A program made the translations under genes and the position numbers. Of a DNA stretch of 64,000 nucleotides, positions 1 through 13,900 are shown in pieces. Under the pieces are notes generated by a model. The model was given only the letters and a program-made list of their open reading frames with translations, made no database searches and was not told the DNA's origin. Every line of letters starts with the position of its first letter. The stretch's first letter is position 1. The stretch comes from Unio delphinus (taxonomy: Eukaryota; Mollusca; Bivalvia; Unionida; Unionidae), in contig JAQISU010000081.1 of NCBI GenBank assembly GCA_029339505.1, forward strand, positions 18,328,001-18,392,000, in the 5' to 3' direction.

Positions 1-600
1 GAGATAGACCATTTAAAAAATATATAAAGAGGAATGGACCCAGCATTGCTACCTGTGGTATTCCACATGTAATTAGTTGTTCTTAAGAAAAACTGTAATT
101 GTATTGTCACATTTTTTTGGAAAAAAAACAATAAACTGTTGAATCATCACATTAATATTCATTTTATTGATAAGAATACCACGATCAACAAGGTCAAAAG
201 CTTTTCTAGGAACAATTAAGTTGAATCCAATGTAATTTCCCATGATCTAAGGCAGTAATCTATACATCTCAGAGACCAAGGCTATCTCACAGGGCAGGGT
301 TTCTCTGAACCCTAATTAGTTTTGGTGAATTAAGTTATAGGTACATCAAAAGATTGTCGTGAACATGGGTTTGAAAACTTTTGGACAGAGTTGGTAAGAT
401 AGATATGGGTCTATAGTTATTTATATTTTTGTTCCTGCCAGACTTGTGAGTGGGGTAACTTTTGCCAATTTCCATGACTGGGGAAACATCAAGGTGGATA
501 TGGTTAGATTACATCAGATATCCCATCAGATATTTCATTTGCAGCATAATACATGGTCCAAAATAATATTCTAGCATGTGTTTCAGAGTTTCTTTATTGT
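1..600 (-). mobile_element. Decayed CR1/L2-type LINE, reverse-transcriptase fragment
   Basis: Minus-strand conceptual translation, with frameshifts, shows the order FPQSWKLAKVTPL, SYQLCPKVF, a degraded GFRE region, KAFDLVDRGIL, and GIPQVAMLGPFLF near the window start. These match RT blocks of CR1/L2/jockey-like LINEs (the palm region up to the GVPQGS-type motif). The catalytic FADD block would lie beyond the window edge. It is broken by several stops and is not functional. Confidence 0.75.
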
Positions 601-1500
601 TTGATCTGACTCCTTAATCCAATACTTAAGCAGTAAAAGTCATAGCAAAACTCTTTCAAATTAAATTTTGTTCAAATTTCTCAACTTAAATCCCACCTAA
701 TGATTTTGAAATGTAGTGTCTAACCCAACTGTTATGATTTGACCAAATCCATTTCATTGTCATAAGCAGTGTTCTTTGTGGGATGTACCACTGACGTTTA
801 TTCATATTGGTGTTAAAAAAAAGTAATCTGAAAGGCATATTCAAAAGGACAAAATAAAAATAAAACTGTTATAGTTGATTTTAGACAGTCGGAATCAAAT
901 GCACCCCACACTAGCTCATTGAACACTACATGCTCATTGCCAAAGCTTCACATGACCTTCAATTTTATTGGCTGACATAAATGTCAGAGAATTTGAATAC
1001 CTAGGGTATAGACTGAAAACATGTCTGAGGATCATGTACAGAAATAAGAGATGAAACTTCAGAAAAGACTGCTGCATTTATTTTCAAAGTATACGGCGAT
1101 GAAAATAATATAAATATCTGACATAACTTTATAGGGAGATCATTAGTCTAGCACAAGGATTTCAAATTCCAACATCTAATGTATGTAGCACAGCTGGCTG
1201 ATAATGAATTGTCTGGAATAAATTGGTTTGTGGCCTGTTTTTAGTTTATACTTTCTGACCCTGGATCCCACTTTTCCATTTCTGGAATCAGCACTTTACA
1301 ACTTTTATATAATCTGATGAAATACCTTGCAGTCTGAAATCAGATTTGTAAATTTTAGCATCACTAGTTATAACCCAGAAATTATAATGACTAAATTTAA
1401 CTCATGGCTATAAAAATTCCTTGAACTATTATGAATAAAATTAAAAAGAAGAAAGTTCTTACTTACTGTGGAGTATCAAAAAATGATTATTTTAAAAATG
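601..1500. other. No feature recognised
   Basis: AT-rich sequence downstream of the EGF-ligand gene on its own strand. No repeat family, exon or RNA gene is recognised. Confidence 0.5.
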
Positions 1501-1506
1501 AAACTT

Positions 1507-1512
1507 TTTATT
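1507..1512 (-). promoter_or_regulatory. Candidate polyadenylation signal AATAAA
   Basis: AATAAA on the minus strand lies about 125 bases beyond the stop of the terminal EGF-ligand exon. This is a plausible 3' UTR length, but the region is AT-rich and the motif is common by chance. Confidence 0.35.
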
Positions 1513-1634
1513 TATGCATTTGTTGAACATAGGTTGTGTAATGCATGCAATGTTTCTGCAGAGAAACACATGATTAAGTTGTACTTTGTAACCTTATTGT
1601 CCTAAAATTAAAGTAAAAGTTATAAAGCATTGAC

Positions 1635-1848
1635 TCACAATAAAAAAAAAAACTTGGTAATCTGTGTCACTAATGTTTGTACAATATCCATACAAGATGT
1701 TATTGTAGCAATATAATCATTTGTTGGACCTTGCCTTTTAAGGCTACACATCTCCAAATCAGGGGAAGTAACTGTCTCTGATCTGTCATTGACAGACCTG
1801 GTTCTAACCTTGATACATGAAGGAAAACTTAGATTGGTCTTCTCACCA
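1635..1848 (-). CDS. Terminal exon: cytoplasmic tail and stop
   Basis: The acceptor is GGGTTTACTAACAG, with a rather weak pyrimidine tract but a TACTAAC-like branch sequence. The exon reads 70 codons of polar, Ser/Thr- and charge-rich sequence (for example GEKTNLSFPS and RSVNDRSETVTSPD) to a TGA at 1637-1635. The last codons pass through an 11-T run encoding Phe-Phe-Phe-Leu. The stop overlaps a good donor motif (ATT then GTGAGTCAA), so a longer tail spliced to an exon outside the window cannot be excluded. There is no recognised signalling domain. Confidence 0.6.
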
Positions 1849-3763
1849 CTGTTAGTAAACCCATGAGATATATGACAAACCTTTCCCAACTACATGAGAT
1901 ACAACAGACTGCATATACTACATTCTGTAATTTGTCTGCAAAATAAGCTCAGTAAATTGTATTATTTTAGATATAAAAGTTAGCAAACAGAAAGCAAAAA
2001 GTGTTTTATTACTAAGCAAGTGGTTTTAAAAAGCCACATCTAGGGTGAAATGCATTGAAATCTTATTTGATAGCAATTAATTACTGTACCAATGTTGTTA
2101 TTGATATATCAATAAGAAGACCACAACTGGTTTCATTTACCTATAATAAGTGATCAAACCATTTGGTTTACAAGTGCAAGGGATCCATTACATATAACCT
2201 TGCAACACACAACTTTCTTACCATGGATTTATAATTTTAAATAATCTTTAGTCATGGTTCTGTCTTAAAACTGATTTATGTGATTATATGAATGAGGTAT
2301 GTAAATATTTTTAGTTCTGCATTGATATTTATTAATACATCTTACTTATAAAAAAATATATATAAAATTTAGTCATTTAATGAAAATTTGGCAACATCAG
2401 CAACTGGCACAAAAATTGATAATGCAAAGTTTAAACTGAATTCTGATATTTAACAGCCCCCTACCCCCCAAAAAAATACAAACACCCTTTCCTCCCTTGA
2501 GATGGCTTTTTATTTCTCAAAACACAATGTCGATTATAGGGCAAGAATGTATACTCGTCATTACTTACTTGCAATGATTGGACCTACAAAGTGGAAAATG
2601 TAAATGGCAGCAACAGTCATGTTTCGAAACTTTTACAAAGATGTATGTAAGAACGATGTTAAATTCTTTGCAACTGTCTGCATAAGAATTATTATTTTGT
2701 AGTGCAACTGTCTCTGTAAGTATAAGCATATACTCTGTAATCTCAATGATTATTTTGTAGTGTAACTGTCTCTGATAAGTAAACACCTTATAATATGCAT
2801 GCTAACCCCTGGATATTTTAACTGGAGTTAGGAGAAATGCATTTTCAACAAACCACAAATCTCCCATCAATGTCTCTCTTTAAGGAATGATTTGTATTTA
2901 AATTTTATATGAAAAACAGGAGTTCATCATAGGGAGTGACACTACAGGGAAAAACATTTTCCAGAAATTTGAGATCAAACAATTTCTTCCTTGTAACTAT
3001 TGAATTTTGAAACCATATCTCATATTTTTCAGCAATCAAACTAGTTTTAAATTAGCTGCTATGGTGGACATGGATACAAATCTATCACCAATACTCCATG
3101 ACAAAATGATTATCTATTGCATTGACAACAAGACTTTAAGGGGGCCCCGAGTGGCCGAGTGGTCTAAAGCACTTTCCGTTACAGAACTCTGCCATCTCAC
3201 CTCTGTCTGCATGGGTTTGAGTCTCAGATTCGGCTAATGTGGGTATGTGAGAAAGCTTGCCAATAGCTTCTTGTGGTTCAGTGGTTCATTCCAGGTTTTT
3301 TTTCAGGTTCTTCCTTTACAATAATACTGGCCATCATGTATAGCCTATCGTGTGCTGAAAAATGGCGTTAAACCCTACAACAACAACAAGACTTTAAAGT
3401 CAGTCATTGTGGTGGTCATAATTGGCTGTATGACTGGCACCATTTTCATTTAGGTCAAAATACTGGTGGAAAACCCATTGTTGATATAACCATAAAATCT
3501 TGTGGAGTAAAGACAACAATATTTTCAAGATATATCTTTACATTCAGGAGTAGCAACAACAAGATGGCTGCTGAGGTGGGCATATTGGATATCAGGATCA
3601 TTTTCATTAAAGACCAGAAACTTTATAAAATGTCTTTTAGTGAAAACCTCATGCTGATACTACCATCCATTTAGAAAAAGTTGTGATACAATTTTCAAAA
3701 AGATCACTGCATGGCAGCAATACTGGATGTCAGATTGGTGTGTGTGTGTGTGTGTGTGTGTCT

Positions 3764-3851
<88 letters not shown>

Positions 3852-4882
3852 TTTTGGATTTTAAAGGTAGCTTTAACAATTTTTCAGTTATGTTGCTATG
3901 ATGTCTACAGTGTGGTAGTTTATATTAATGTCTAACACTGCAGCATCATGACACAGACATGTAGCATCATGTTCCACCCAGTCACATTATCCTGACACCA
4001 GGCTGACCAGGCCTAACTCTAACCTCTTAATGCTGAGTGCCAAGCAAGGCAGCTATTAGTACCATTTTCACAAGTCTTTGGTATGACTCAACTGGGGATA
4101 GAACCTGTGACCTCCCACATCGGAGGCACACACTCTAACCACTAGGCCACTGGAGTGGTGGTGTCAGATTGGTACCATTTTTTAAATTAAAAACCAAATG
4201 TACATCATATGAAGCCTTCTGGTGAAAACCCCACATCAATTTGACTTTCTGTTCATGTACAGTTGTGATAAGATATTTACGATGGTTGTTACTGTGGGCA
4301 TATTGGAGCTCACATTGTCAACATTTTTTTTTAGAAGCAGTTAGACATCATAAAAACTCTTTAGTAATCCTCATGTTAACATGACCATTTATTCAGTAGA
4401 AGTAGCAATAATGAGATGATTTTCATCAGATCTGATTGCCATCAAAGCAATACCATTTTCATTTCTGGACCTGCTAGACACTTGAAAACCCTTTGTTGAA
4501 ATGAAGGAGTAGCAATAACAAGAGCTTCAAAATGGCTTCCACGGTGGCCATAATGGATATCAGATTGGCACCATTTTCCTTTAGGACCAACAAGACATTG
4601 TATGAAGTCGTTTAGTTAAAATTCCATGTTGATATGACTATCCATTCAGGAGGAAGAGCAACAGTATGTTTTTTTTTCAAAATGGCTGCTATGGTGGCCA
4701 TATTGCACTTCTCATCAGCACCATTTTCATATAAAGTCAACTAAGTCATTTAGTGAAAGCCCAATGTTGATATGATTCAGATTCAGGAGGAATAGTGAAA
4801 ACAAGATGTTCAAGATGGTTGCCATGGTTGTTATATTGCATTTCTGAGCAGCACAATTTTCATTTAGGAATAACTAGATCAT

Positions 4883-4922
<40 letters not shown>

Positions 4923-7900
4923 CATCATGGCAGTCTTTCAAAATAGTTATGCACGCTGAAAGACAAAGAACAACATACTAGCCCATAAACTCTTCCAGTC
5001 TATGACCAGTCAAGCCAATAAAAACCAAACCAAACCAACAAAATTAAAAAAAAAAAACTTGGGCAAAATTGGATAAGGCCAAATTATGCACTTTGTGTTG
5101 TAATGTTAACATTCTCCTAGCTCAAAGATATATATGTGTGAATAACTGAAAATGCAGTGGAGGTACAATGGATTATATACAAGCAAATATTAAATAAATT
5201 AAACTGGAAGGGAGGGAAGATTGCTTTTTGTACATATATTCTTAATGCATTTCCTAAATACTGGAACTTGTTTATGTATAAAATGCTTCAGCCCATAATG
5301 TTTCCTTTTTGAAATGTCTGGTAGCTAGCAACTGCATGGCCCTTAATAAGCCGAGATGATGTGTGGACTGGAACTCCACCCAGTCATGCTTTTGAGCCAT
5401 TAAACCTCAATTCAGTCTTAAAAACTGGAAGCAGAATAATGTTCTCATGGTGCACAGTTACTTGTTTGAAATCAACAAGACTGACAATGCATGAAAGCAA
5501 ACAGCAGATCAATGTTTATGCAGTCTCTGATGAATGTTTGATCAGGAAATGAACACCACATCATCAGGAAATGAACACCACATCATCAGGAAATAAACAC
5601 TACATCATCTGGAAATAAACACTACATCATCAGGAAGTTAACACCACATCAATAGGAAATTAACACCACATCATCTGAAAATCAACACATCATCTGGAAA
5701 TAAACACTACATCATCAGGAAGTTAACACCACATCAATAGGAAATTAACACCACATCAACAGGAAATTAACAACTCAGCAGGAAATTAAAACCACATCAT
5801 CAGGAGTTTAACACCACATCAATAGGAAATTAACACCACATCATCAGGAAATTAACACATCATCAGGAAATTAACACCACATCATCAGGAAATTAACACA
5901 TCATCAGGAAATTAACACCACATCATCAGGAAATTAACATCACATCATCAGGAAATTAACACCACATCATCAGGAAATTAACACCACATCAATAGAAAAT
6001 TAACACAACATCTTAAGGAAATTAGCACTACATCATCAGGAAAATAACACTACATGATCTGGAAATGAACACCACATCATCAGGAAATTAACACAACAGT
6101 ATAGGGAAACGAACACCACATCATCAGGAAATGAACACCATCTCATCAGGAAATTAATACCCCATCAACAGGAAATTAACACTACATCAATAGGAAATTA
6201 ACACTACATCAATAGGAAATTAACACCACATCATCAGGAAATAAACACTACATCATCAGGAAATTAACACTACATCATCAGGAAATTAACACTACAGCAT
6301 CAGAAGACTAATACTACATCTACCATGGGCTTGTAAAACTGATTTCACCCATGAATTGTTGTCAGTTACTTAGGATGGTTGTGTACATTGGTTGAAGTGC
6401 CCTCACATGTAATCATAGTAGTGTCTGACTACTAGAAAAATATGAATTTTAATAAATCCTTGACACATAAAAGTTAAAATCTAGATTAGAATACTTCTGA
6501 CATATGGCAGAAATATTACAGAAGGATTCAAAGATGTATCCACAGCTTTACCATGTGACAGAAAAATGGATGCAGTGTGATACATTTTGAAAGAAGAGTA
6601 ATGTAGAGGATGCTTGAAGTAAGCTAAATGATATAGGTAAGCAATTAAAAGACAGCATTAATCTGGAAATGGCAATAGTATTATTAGGTCATAGTGATCC
6701 ACCGACTGAAACAGTAGCATAGTAATTATAATGTTACCAGTATTTAGGAAAAAGCATCAAGGACAAAAAGTAACACATATATACTTAAATCATTTTACTC
6801 ACTTCCCATGCAACAAACAAGTTAATACTGTTCGATGTACGTGCATGAATACAAAGTGCCCAAAAAATGTCTCTGTATGATTTATATAGTATTTCTAACA
6901 TCTTAGAAACAGTACATTATATCCATTTAAATTAAATCAAAGACTGAAACTAAAGAAGTCAAGGTTGTTTTGCTTTCTTTAATACTAGTAAATTAAAAGT
7001 ATGATGAACAGCACAAAAAACATACCAAAGCCATGTCAAAAATCTTTTATGCAGACATATTAACTTTTGTTGTTGGAAAAAGCACTTCTTTTTTTTTGGT
7101 GACATTTCTTCTTTTTCAGTGACCATGACCTTCAACATTTTGGCCCCAAAATTGATAGGCTTCTTCCTAATCCAAAATGCAAGCCATTAACAAAATTAGT
7201 TTCAGGTACAAGATGTGATTGTGTGGAAAAGTGGGTTTTTTTCACAATGATAGTGACCTCCTGACCTTTAACCTCCCCCCATCACAGAGTTCTTCTTTAC
7301 TCCAAGTACAAGCCATCACAAAGTTTGGTCCTGGTGTGCAATGTAAAATTCATGTTGTGCAAATACCGTTTAACTTCATTCGTCAGTATCCTTGACCTTT
7401 GAACGATTGATTCTTAAATCAAATAGGTTCTTCCCTATTATAAGTGCATGTCAGCCACAAAGTTTGGTACCTGAAGATGCCAAAAAACTTGAGTTATCAT
7501 GCGGAAATCATTTTTCTTCTTTCAATGACAGTGACCCTGACCTCTGATCATTTGAAACCAATGTTAAAAGTGATCTTGTTACCCCGAATGCTAGCAATAC
7601 ACAAAGCCAGACAACTGTAGACAGAACTAACTTTGTGGAAGCAAAACAGATAACAGATAGACAGTGATTCATTGATGGACAACATCATAAAACAATACAC
7701 TTCATGGCGACATATACAAACATTTTGGCAAAGTCTTAAAGATATCTATCCCGTCACTATTGTTTTACTGACTAGCTTTATGTAATCAGATTTAGAAGAA
7801 TCAGACAAGTTCCTGCAGCACATTGTCATAGTAATTACACATCTTGACACAAAAGTAAACGGAACAATAGCATACATGTCATAACACCGAAATTGTAAAT

Positions 7901-10900
7901 CTGGAAAAATAAACTGGAAAACCTCAGGAAAAATCTGTCATTGTTATCAGTCTATCACCAAATTAACTCATTATTTTAATATTAACCTTAAATGAATCAG
8001 TAAGATAATTCAAGTTATTACGATGATGCAGATGTCCATGTCATAATCTAAATATATGTTCCTAACTCAAAGAAAATAGCATGGTAGACATTTTGGCAAC
8101 AAAAGACTATTTATAAATTTTTTCATACTAAAAACAGAATTTATTAAAAGATCTGTTATGCAAAGTACATACATGTATATCAGATATAAAGACTCATGAG
8201 TTTTGGGGGTAATTGTCAATTATATACAATTGTCATGTTAAATATAAGTATTCCAGATTCACATACCTATAATAAATTACTGCTGTTGACACAATAACTA
8301 TCAGTATTAAAATGGCAACTGCTATACTGGCAGCAATGCCAGCTGTGGCTGTCGTGGGTTGATCAACTGAAAATATAAACATGTATATACAGTAAAAATC
8401 AGTACAGTGATGTCAATTCTATGAATTATGATATATAGTCATGCGAAATTCTTCAGATTTTCACAAAATAATCAACCAAATGCATGACAATTGCATCATT
8501 TTTACAAACTCCACCTTTATATCTTCTTTTAATCCGTCTTCTATTTATAAATTTCTTCCCTTTTTCCAAAGTCAATAATAGAATTTCCAACCCATATTTT
8601 CAGTTTTAAAACAAACCTTGCAAAATATAAATGTTTAATTTAAAATTGTATGGAAGGGTGCATGAAGTATTTAGTTACATGTACTTAGTGATAGTGACAT
8701 GTACCACAATCCAACTATTGGCATTGTTCTGAAATTTTGCTAATCTAGAGTAAACAACATATTACATAAATATAGTGAATGGGTTTTTAAAAAAAAACAT
8801 TTGGACAAAATAAATTAACACTGCATACAAATGTTGCTAGAAACAATCAGTACTGTATACTAATGATGCTAGTTGCAATTAACACATTAACCCTTGGAGG
8901 TTTTTGCTGTTTTAGCATAAAATGCAAGTAGGAAACACATTTTGGGGACTATTTCTGAATACATCCTAATACATCAACTTCCAAGCAATTTTGCATTACT
9001 GTACTGCCTAGCTGTGTTAAAAACATTGTTTTCAATTGGTTATTTTACTCACAAATGAGCAGAAGGAGAAAAGTTGGAGTTCTTTTTTCCTCTTTTTTTT
9101 TTGGGGTGGGGGCTTAACGGACCCATCATTTTCGTATGGAGACCACTCTTCATTACAAATGTCCACCTCATCCAACTTTTGCATAGGTTCACCTGTCTGT
9201 GTGCAGTTCAGACCAGTCTGCCTTAGATCTAAGGCCAGAAAGTCTAAAATCTGGACAGGGGTTAATGTGTTAACACTGTACTGCTAGTAGCAATCCACAC
9301 TTTATACAAATTATTGCTAGCAGCAATTCACACTGTATAAAAATGTTGCAGGTGGTAATTTACATTGTATACAAATGTTGCTAGTAGCAATTCACACTGA
9401 ATACAAATGTTGCTAGTAGCAATTCACACTGTATAAAAATGTTGCTAGTAGCAATTCACACTGTATATGTTGCTAGTAGCAATTCACACTTTATACAAAT
9501 ATTGCTAGTAGCAATTCACACTGTATAAAATGTTGCTAATACCAATCCCCATGGGTTTACAAATCTTTAAAGACCAGACTAAATAAATTAGATTATGGTA
9601 TATAGATTAATTGTGAAGCTAATATGTATACCCACCATTAGCAAATGTTGCTAGTACAAATCTACACTTTACACAAATGTTGCTAGTACAAATCTACACT
9701 TTACACAAATGTTGCTAGTAGCAATAGAACAAGTTATGCAAAGAAATCTCTCACTACATTTTGTTTATTGTCAGAAATGGAAGTTCTTTTGCTTACAACA
9801 ACTGACTTATAACACTGTCTCTTTCTACTCGCGACTGCACAATATTTTTGTAAAATTTTTATGTAATTGGAAATGGGCTTATCTGACATACACACTGCAA
9901 CTCCTACCAAAGTTTCACAAACTAATGCCAAAAAATATTGCATGACATAATTTAGTGTAATTCAGGTTATATTTCTAATAAAAATCAATTAAAGTACAAA
10001 AATTATAAACTACAGATTACTAAATTTAATCTCAAAAAGCCTAGATTACTTAAGATCAATATTCAGCAAATCTGAGTTGATGTTTATCATATTCCAATAT
10101 TTGATAAAATCCATTTTGATGTTACCATATATACTCACTTAAAAGTCAAGTCAAATTGCAAACAACAATGATTCTCACCTCATATATCATAATGCAGTTG
10201 CAGATCATGGTCTATGCTGTTCTAATTATTTTTCCCAGCAAACTGCACAGACCCAGTTCTGCTGATTCATGATGCAGTTTGCAGTTAGACTTGTCCAATA
10301 AGTGAATACAAATGGTACATACAAATGGTTTATTCTATTTTTAACCAAAGCAAGCGCCAAATCAGCACCATAAATAATTCACTTCAACAAGGGGAAAATT
10401 TATTATTTGTTAAATAATTTAAAATTACCGAATCTTGTAATTTATCTTACCTATGAATAAATCTGCTAACTCTTCACATCTTGTACCCTTATAATACTTG
10501 GTGCAACTGAAACGAAACATAAACAGTAATGCTTTGTTTTCTAAACAAAACAATGCAGGATTAAAATGGCAATTTTCATTCTTAACTGTCTGATTACTAT
10601 ACTGACTCTAGATATTTATCAAGTACCATGAGTTGGGTTGCCTCCCTTATTGTAAGCAGGTTACAAATTGGTAACCAGCAATGTACCAGATGATGCTTCA
10701 GTTTTCACAAATTTCAGTTTCTAGTAAATACAAACAAACTGTAAAAAAAACCAGACTTTTTTTCCAAAGAAACATTAAAATTTCTCTCATTGTAGTTATG
10801 ATTTTGACATATTTGTAAGTCTTATTCTAAGATCACTTAAATCCAGCTAATGTGTGTTAAATAAAAATATTTTATCTCCAGCTACATAAACAAAGTGTAC

Positions 10901-13900
10901 TTTTTATTTCTTAAAACAAGACACGAAGAAATTTCCGGCTTTTTTTTACTGCATGGGATTTCGACTAAGAGCATGGTACTGCAACTGTGAAATGGACAGA
11001 AAATGACCCAAATGCAGGGAGTTGGGACATGGCCCGTGGGATTGCAGAAATCCTTTAACTGCTAGTGGAAATGCACCTAAAGAAAGGACATATGTGAAAA
11101 TGGCAGCAGGGGCAACAATACCAACTCATTAAGAGGATGAACCCCTACAGAAAGGAACCCCAGAGAGACAAGACAAATGGAATGAGATACTAACACCAAA
11201 TAAAACAGGCCTGAAGACAGAGAGACAAGACAAATGGAATTATATACTAACACCAAATAAAACAGGCCTGAAGACAAAGGATGACAAAAAAGAGAAAGGC
11301 GGTGAACTCCCCCTCTTCTTTTGAGGACAGAAGTATTTTTTTCACAAAAAGAAAAGGATACAGAAGAAAGCCCATCCAAATCACATGGAACTCTAAAGCC
11401 AAAGTAACCGGGAAACAAGGAAACAGAACCACAGATGGATAAAATGGAACAAAACCAAGGGGAAAATGATCAAATATAGGAAGTGAAGAGAAGGAATACA
11501 AAATAGGGGAAAGAACTTTCTCAAGTGTTTTGACCCTGGGGAATATGCTACGGGAAATGAATTTAAGGAAACACTCTTTATATCTCAGGTCACGAGTGAC
11601 TTTGAGTATTTAGATAGCACTAACAAGACGATAAGAGATGACCCGGGATCCCCAGAAAAAATTGGGGGAACTAGGGACATAAATACTATACAATAGACAA
11701 TAAAATCTAAAGAAAAATAATCAGCAGTACTGTATTCAGGGAGCGGCAGCCTGGGGTGAAACAAAAAAAAAAATGGAGGAACAAAACCTTCGTTTATTGT
11801 TTTTAAACATAAACTGTATAGACAAAGAAAAAGCAAAAAAATTGGCAAATATAGGAGACTATGACGTACTATTTATACAGGAGACACATAACGGTCTGAT
11901 AAACGAAATTAAAAGACAAACTGAAAGGGATATGGACAGCATTATTATAAGTAACAACTATGTGGGAATGGATACCAGGGGAGCGGTAGCCACGATTATT
12001 AAAAATAAACCAGGGTGCAAATGGGAAAGGATAGAGGAAGGGAGGTTTTTAGGGGGAGGTTAATTCAGATCAAAATGGGAGGGAGTAATCTGATCAATGT
12101 ATATATGCCAGTTAAATATAACAAGAAAGTGGTTTTTACATCAAAATTGGCAGAGTATCTAGAAAACCATACATCGGGAAATTTGATTATAGGAGGGGAT
12201 TTTAATTGGGTGGGAGACGAAACAGACAGGAAGGGAAAATTGACACCAAATGACATCATTATTAAGGACCAAATGGAGTACACAATGAAATCTTTAAACC
12301 TGATTGATATATACAGACAACTTAATAATTTAAGGGTGGAATATGCCTACATATACCACGATGGAAAAGGAAGTAGAATAGACAAATTTTGGGGCACATC
12401 TTTCGGAACCAATAAATATATAAAAGCAGGGATATCAGAATATAAAATTTCGGACCATAAATTAATTTTTGTAGAAATAGGTGAAAATAAAAGAATAAAA
12501 TGGGGGTGGGGATCATGCAAACTTAACAATAAAATACTGGGGAATGAGGATTTTGGGAATGAAATAAAAGGGAGATAGATAAATTCTTATAACTAAGGGA
12601 AATTTAGACATTATACAAGAATGGGACAAACTAAAGAACATTTTTAAAAAAGCAGCAATTTTCCACTCTAAAATAAGTGCCAGGAAGATAAAATTAGAAA
12701 TTGAAGCTATAAAAAATTACATAACAACAATAAACACGCAAAGCACAAAAAAAACACTAGAAGAAAGATTAGTAAGTTTAAAAAAAGAGCATCGAAAGGG
12801 AAGGGAAATTAAAGCAGGGATTTTTACACACCTATACCAAAACGCAGAGGGGCTTTATAAAAGGGAGGAATTAAGAAGGGGGGGGAACACTAGAATCACT
12901 AAATATAGGAGGGTAGGTATTGACTGACAAAACTAAAATTTTGGGATATAAACAAAATTACTATAAAGAATTATATACAACACAGAATATAAAAGACGAA
13001 GATATAGACAATTACTTACAAGATACAGATTGCGAGAAAATTACCTCAGAACATAGGGATATATGTGAGGAATTTATCTCATAAGACGAGATTACAGAGA
13101 CTATAGGGAAATTATCTAAAAATAAAGCACCAGGGAGAGATGGACTCTCAGCAGAATTCTATAAAAAATTCTGCAGAGAGCTGTCGCCAGTACTAGAATG
13201 GTTATACAACAATATCGCATTAAGAAATCAAAACATGTCAAACACAATGAGGGAGGGAATGATAACTTTAATATATAAAGGGAAAGGAGATAGGGAAGAC
13301 TTAAGAAACTGGAGACCCCTCTCACTCCTTAATATTGATTATAAAATCAAGCGGAAAGGGTAAAAAAGTGTCTTAATAAAATTATACATATAAATCAAAC
13401 TAGTGGCCCGAAAGGGAGGGATATACAAAACAACATACTAAACATTAGAACCATAATAGAATATATACTGGAAATACTAGTGCTATGGTACTAATAGACC
13501 AGGAAAAAGCCTTTGAGAGACTTGAACAAAACTATCAATACAAGACACTAGAAAAATTTGACTTTGGAATACATTTCCAGAATTGGACCAAAATCCTGTA
13601 CAAGGATATTAACTCATGTGTACAGGTAAATGGGGCCAGAATAGATTAATTTGATATAAAAAGATCGGTGAGGCAAGGATGCCCAATATCTATATTATAC
13701 ATAATAGCAATAGAAATACTAAGCATTAAAATTAATAAAAACCATGGGATCATAGGGATTAAAGTTTCAAACATTAAAAAAGAAGTGAAAATGATGCAGC
13801 ATGCGGATGATTGTTCTAACTTTACACAAGAAATAAATTCCTATAATGAACTAATAAAGGAATTCGGAAAATTTGGGAAAGTGTCGGGATCAAAAATAAA

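Larger units (their letters stand above)
3040..4995 (+). repeat. Repeat family F cluster 1, with nested SINEs
   Basis: Family F consists of head-to-tail monomers of about 140-150 bp. In order each monomer has a block like CATTTAGGACCAACTAGACA, CATAAGAAGTCTTTTGGTGA, AAACCCCATGTTGATATGAC, CATCCATTCAGGAGGAGTAG, CAATAACAAGATTTTCAAGA, and TGGCTGCCATGGTGGCCATA followed by TTGGATGTCAGATTGGCACC. This cluster is interrupted by a SINE-A at 3140 and a SINE-B at 3740, each with a target duplication inside F. It ends with a unique tail around CTATGACCAGTCAAGCCAAT. There is no coding capacity. The family could be a nonautonomous transposon with a tandem core, as in some bivalve Helitron-like elements (inference). 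Confidence 0.8.

Noticed and set aside
3140..3230. Functional tRNA-Leu/Ser gene
   Set aside because: A and B boxes are present, but the sequence continues into a repeated body with (AAC)n tail and target duplications, so it is a SINE.
3683..3901. Cys-Val repeat open frame on the plus strand
   Set aside because: It is the (TG)n tail of an inverted SINE-B read in frame; no gene.
5543..6312. CRISPR array
   Set aside because: Units are directly adjacent 22-bp repeats with no unique spacers, in animal intronic DNA; it is a minisatellite.
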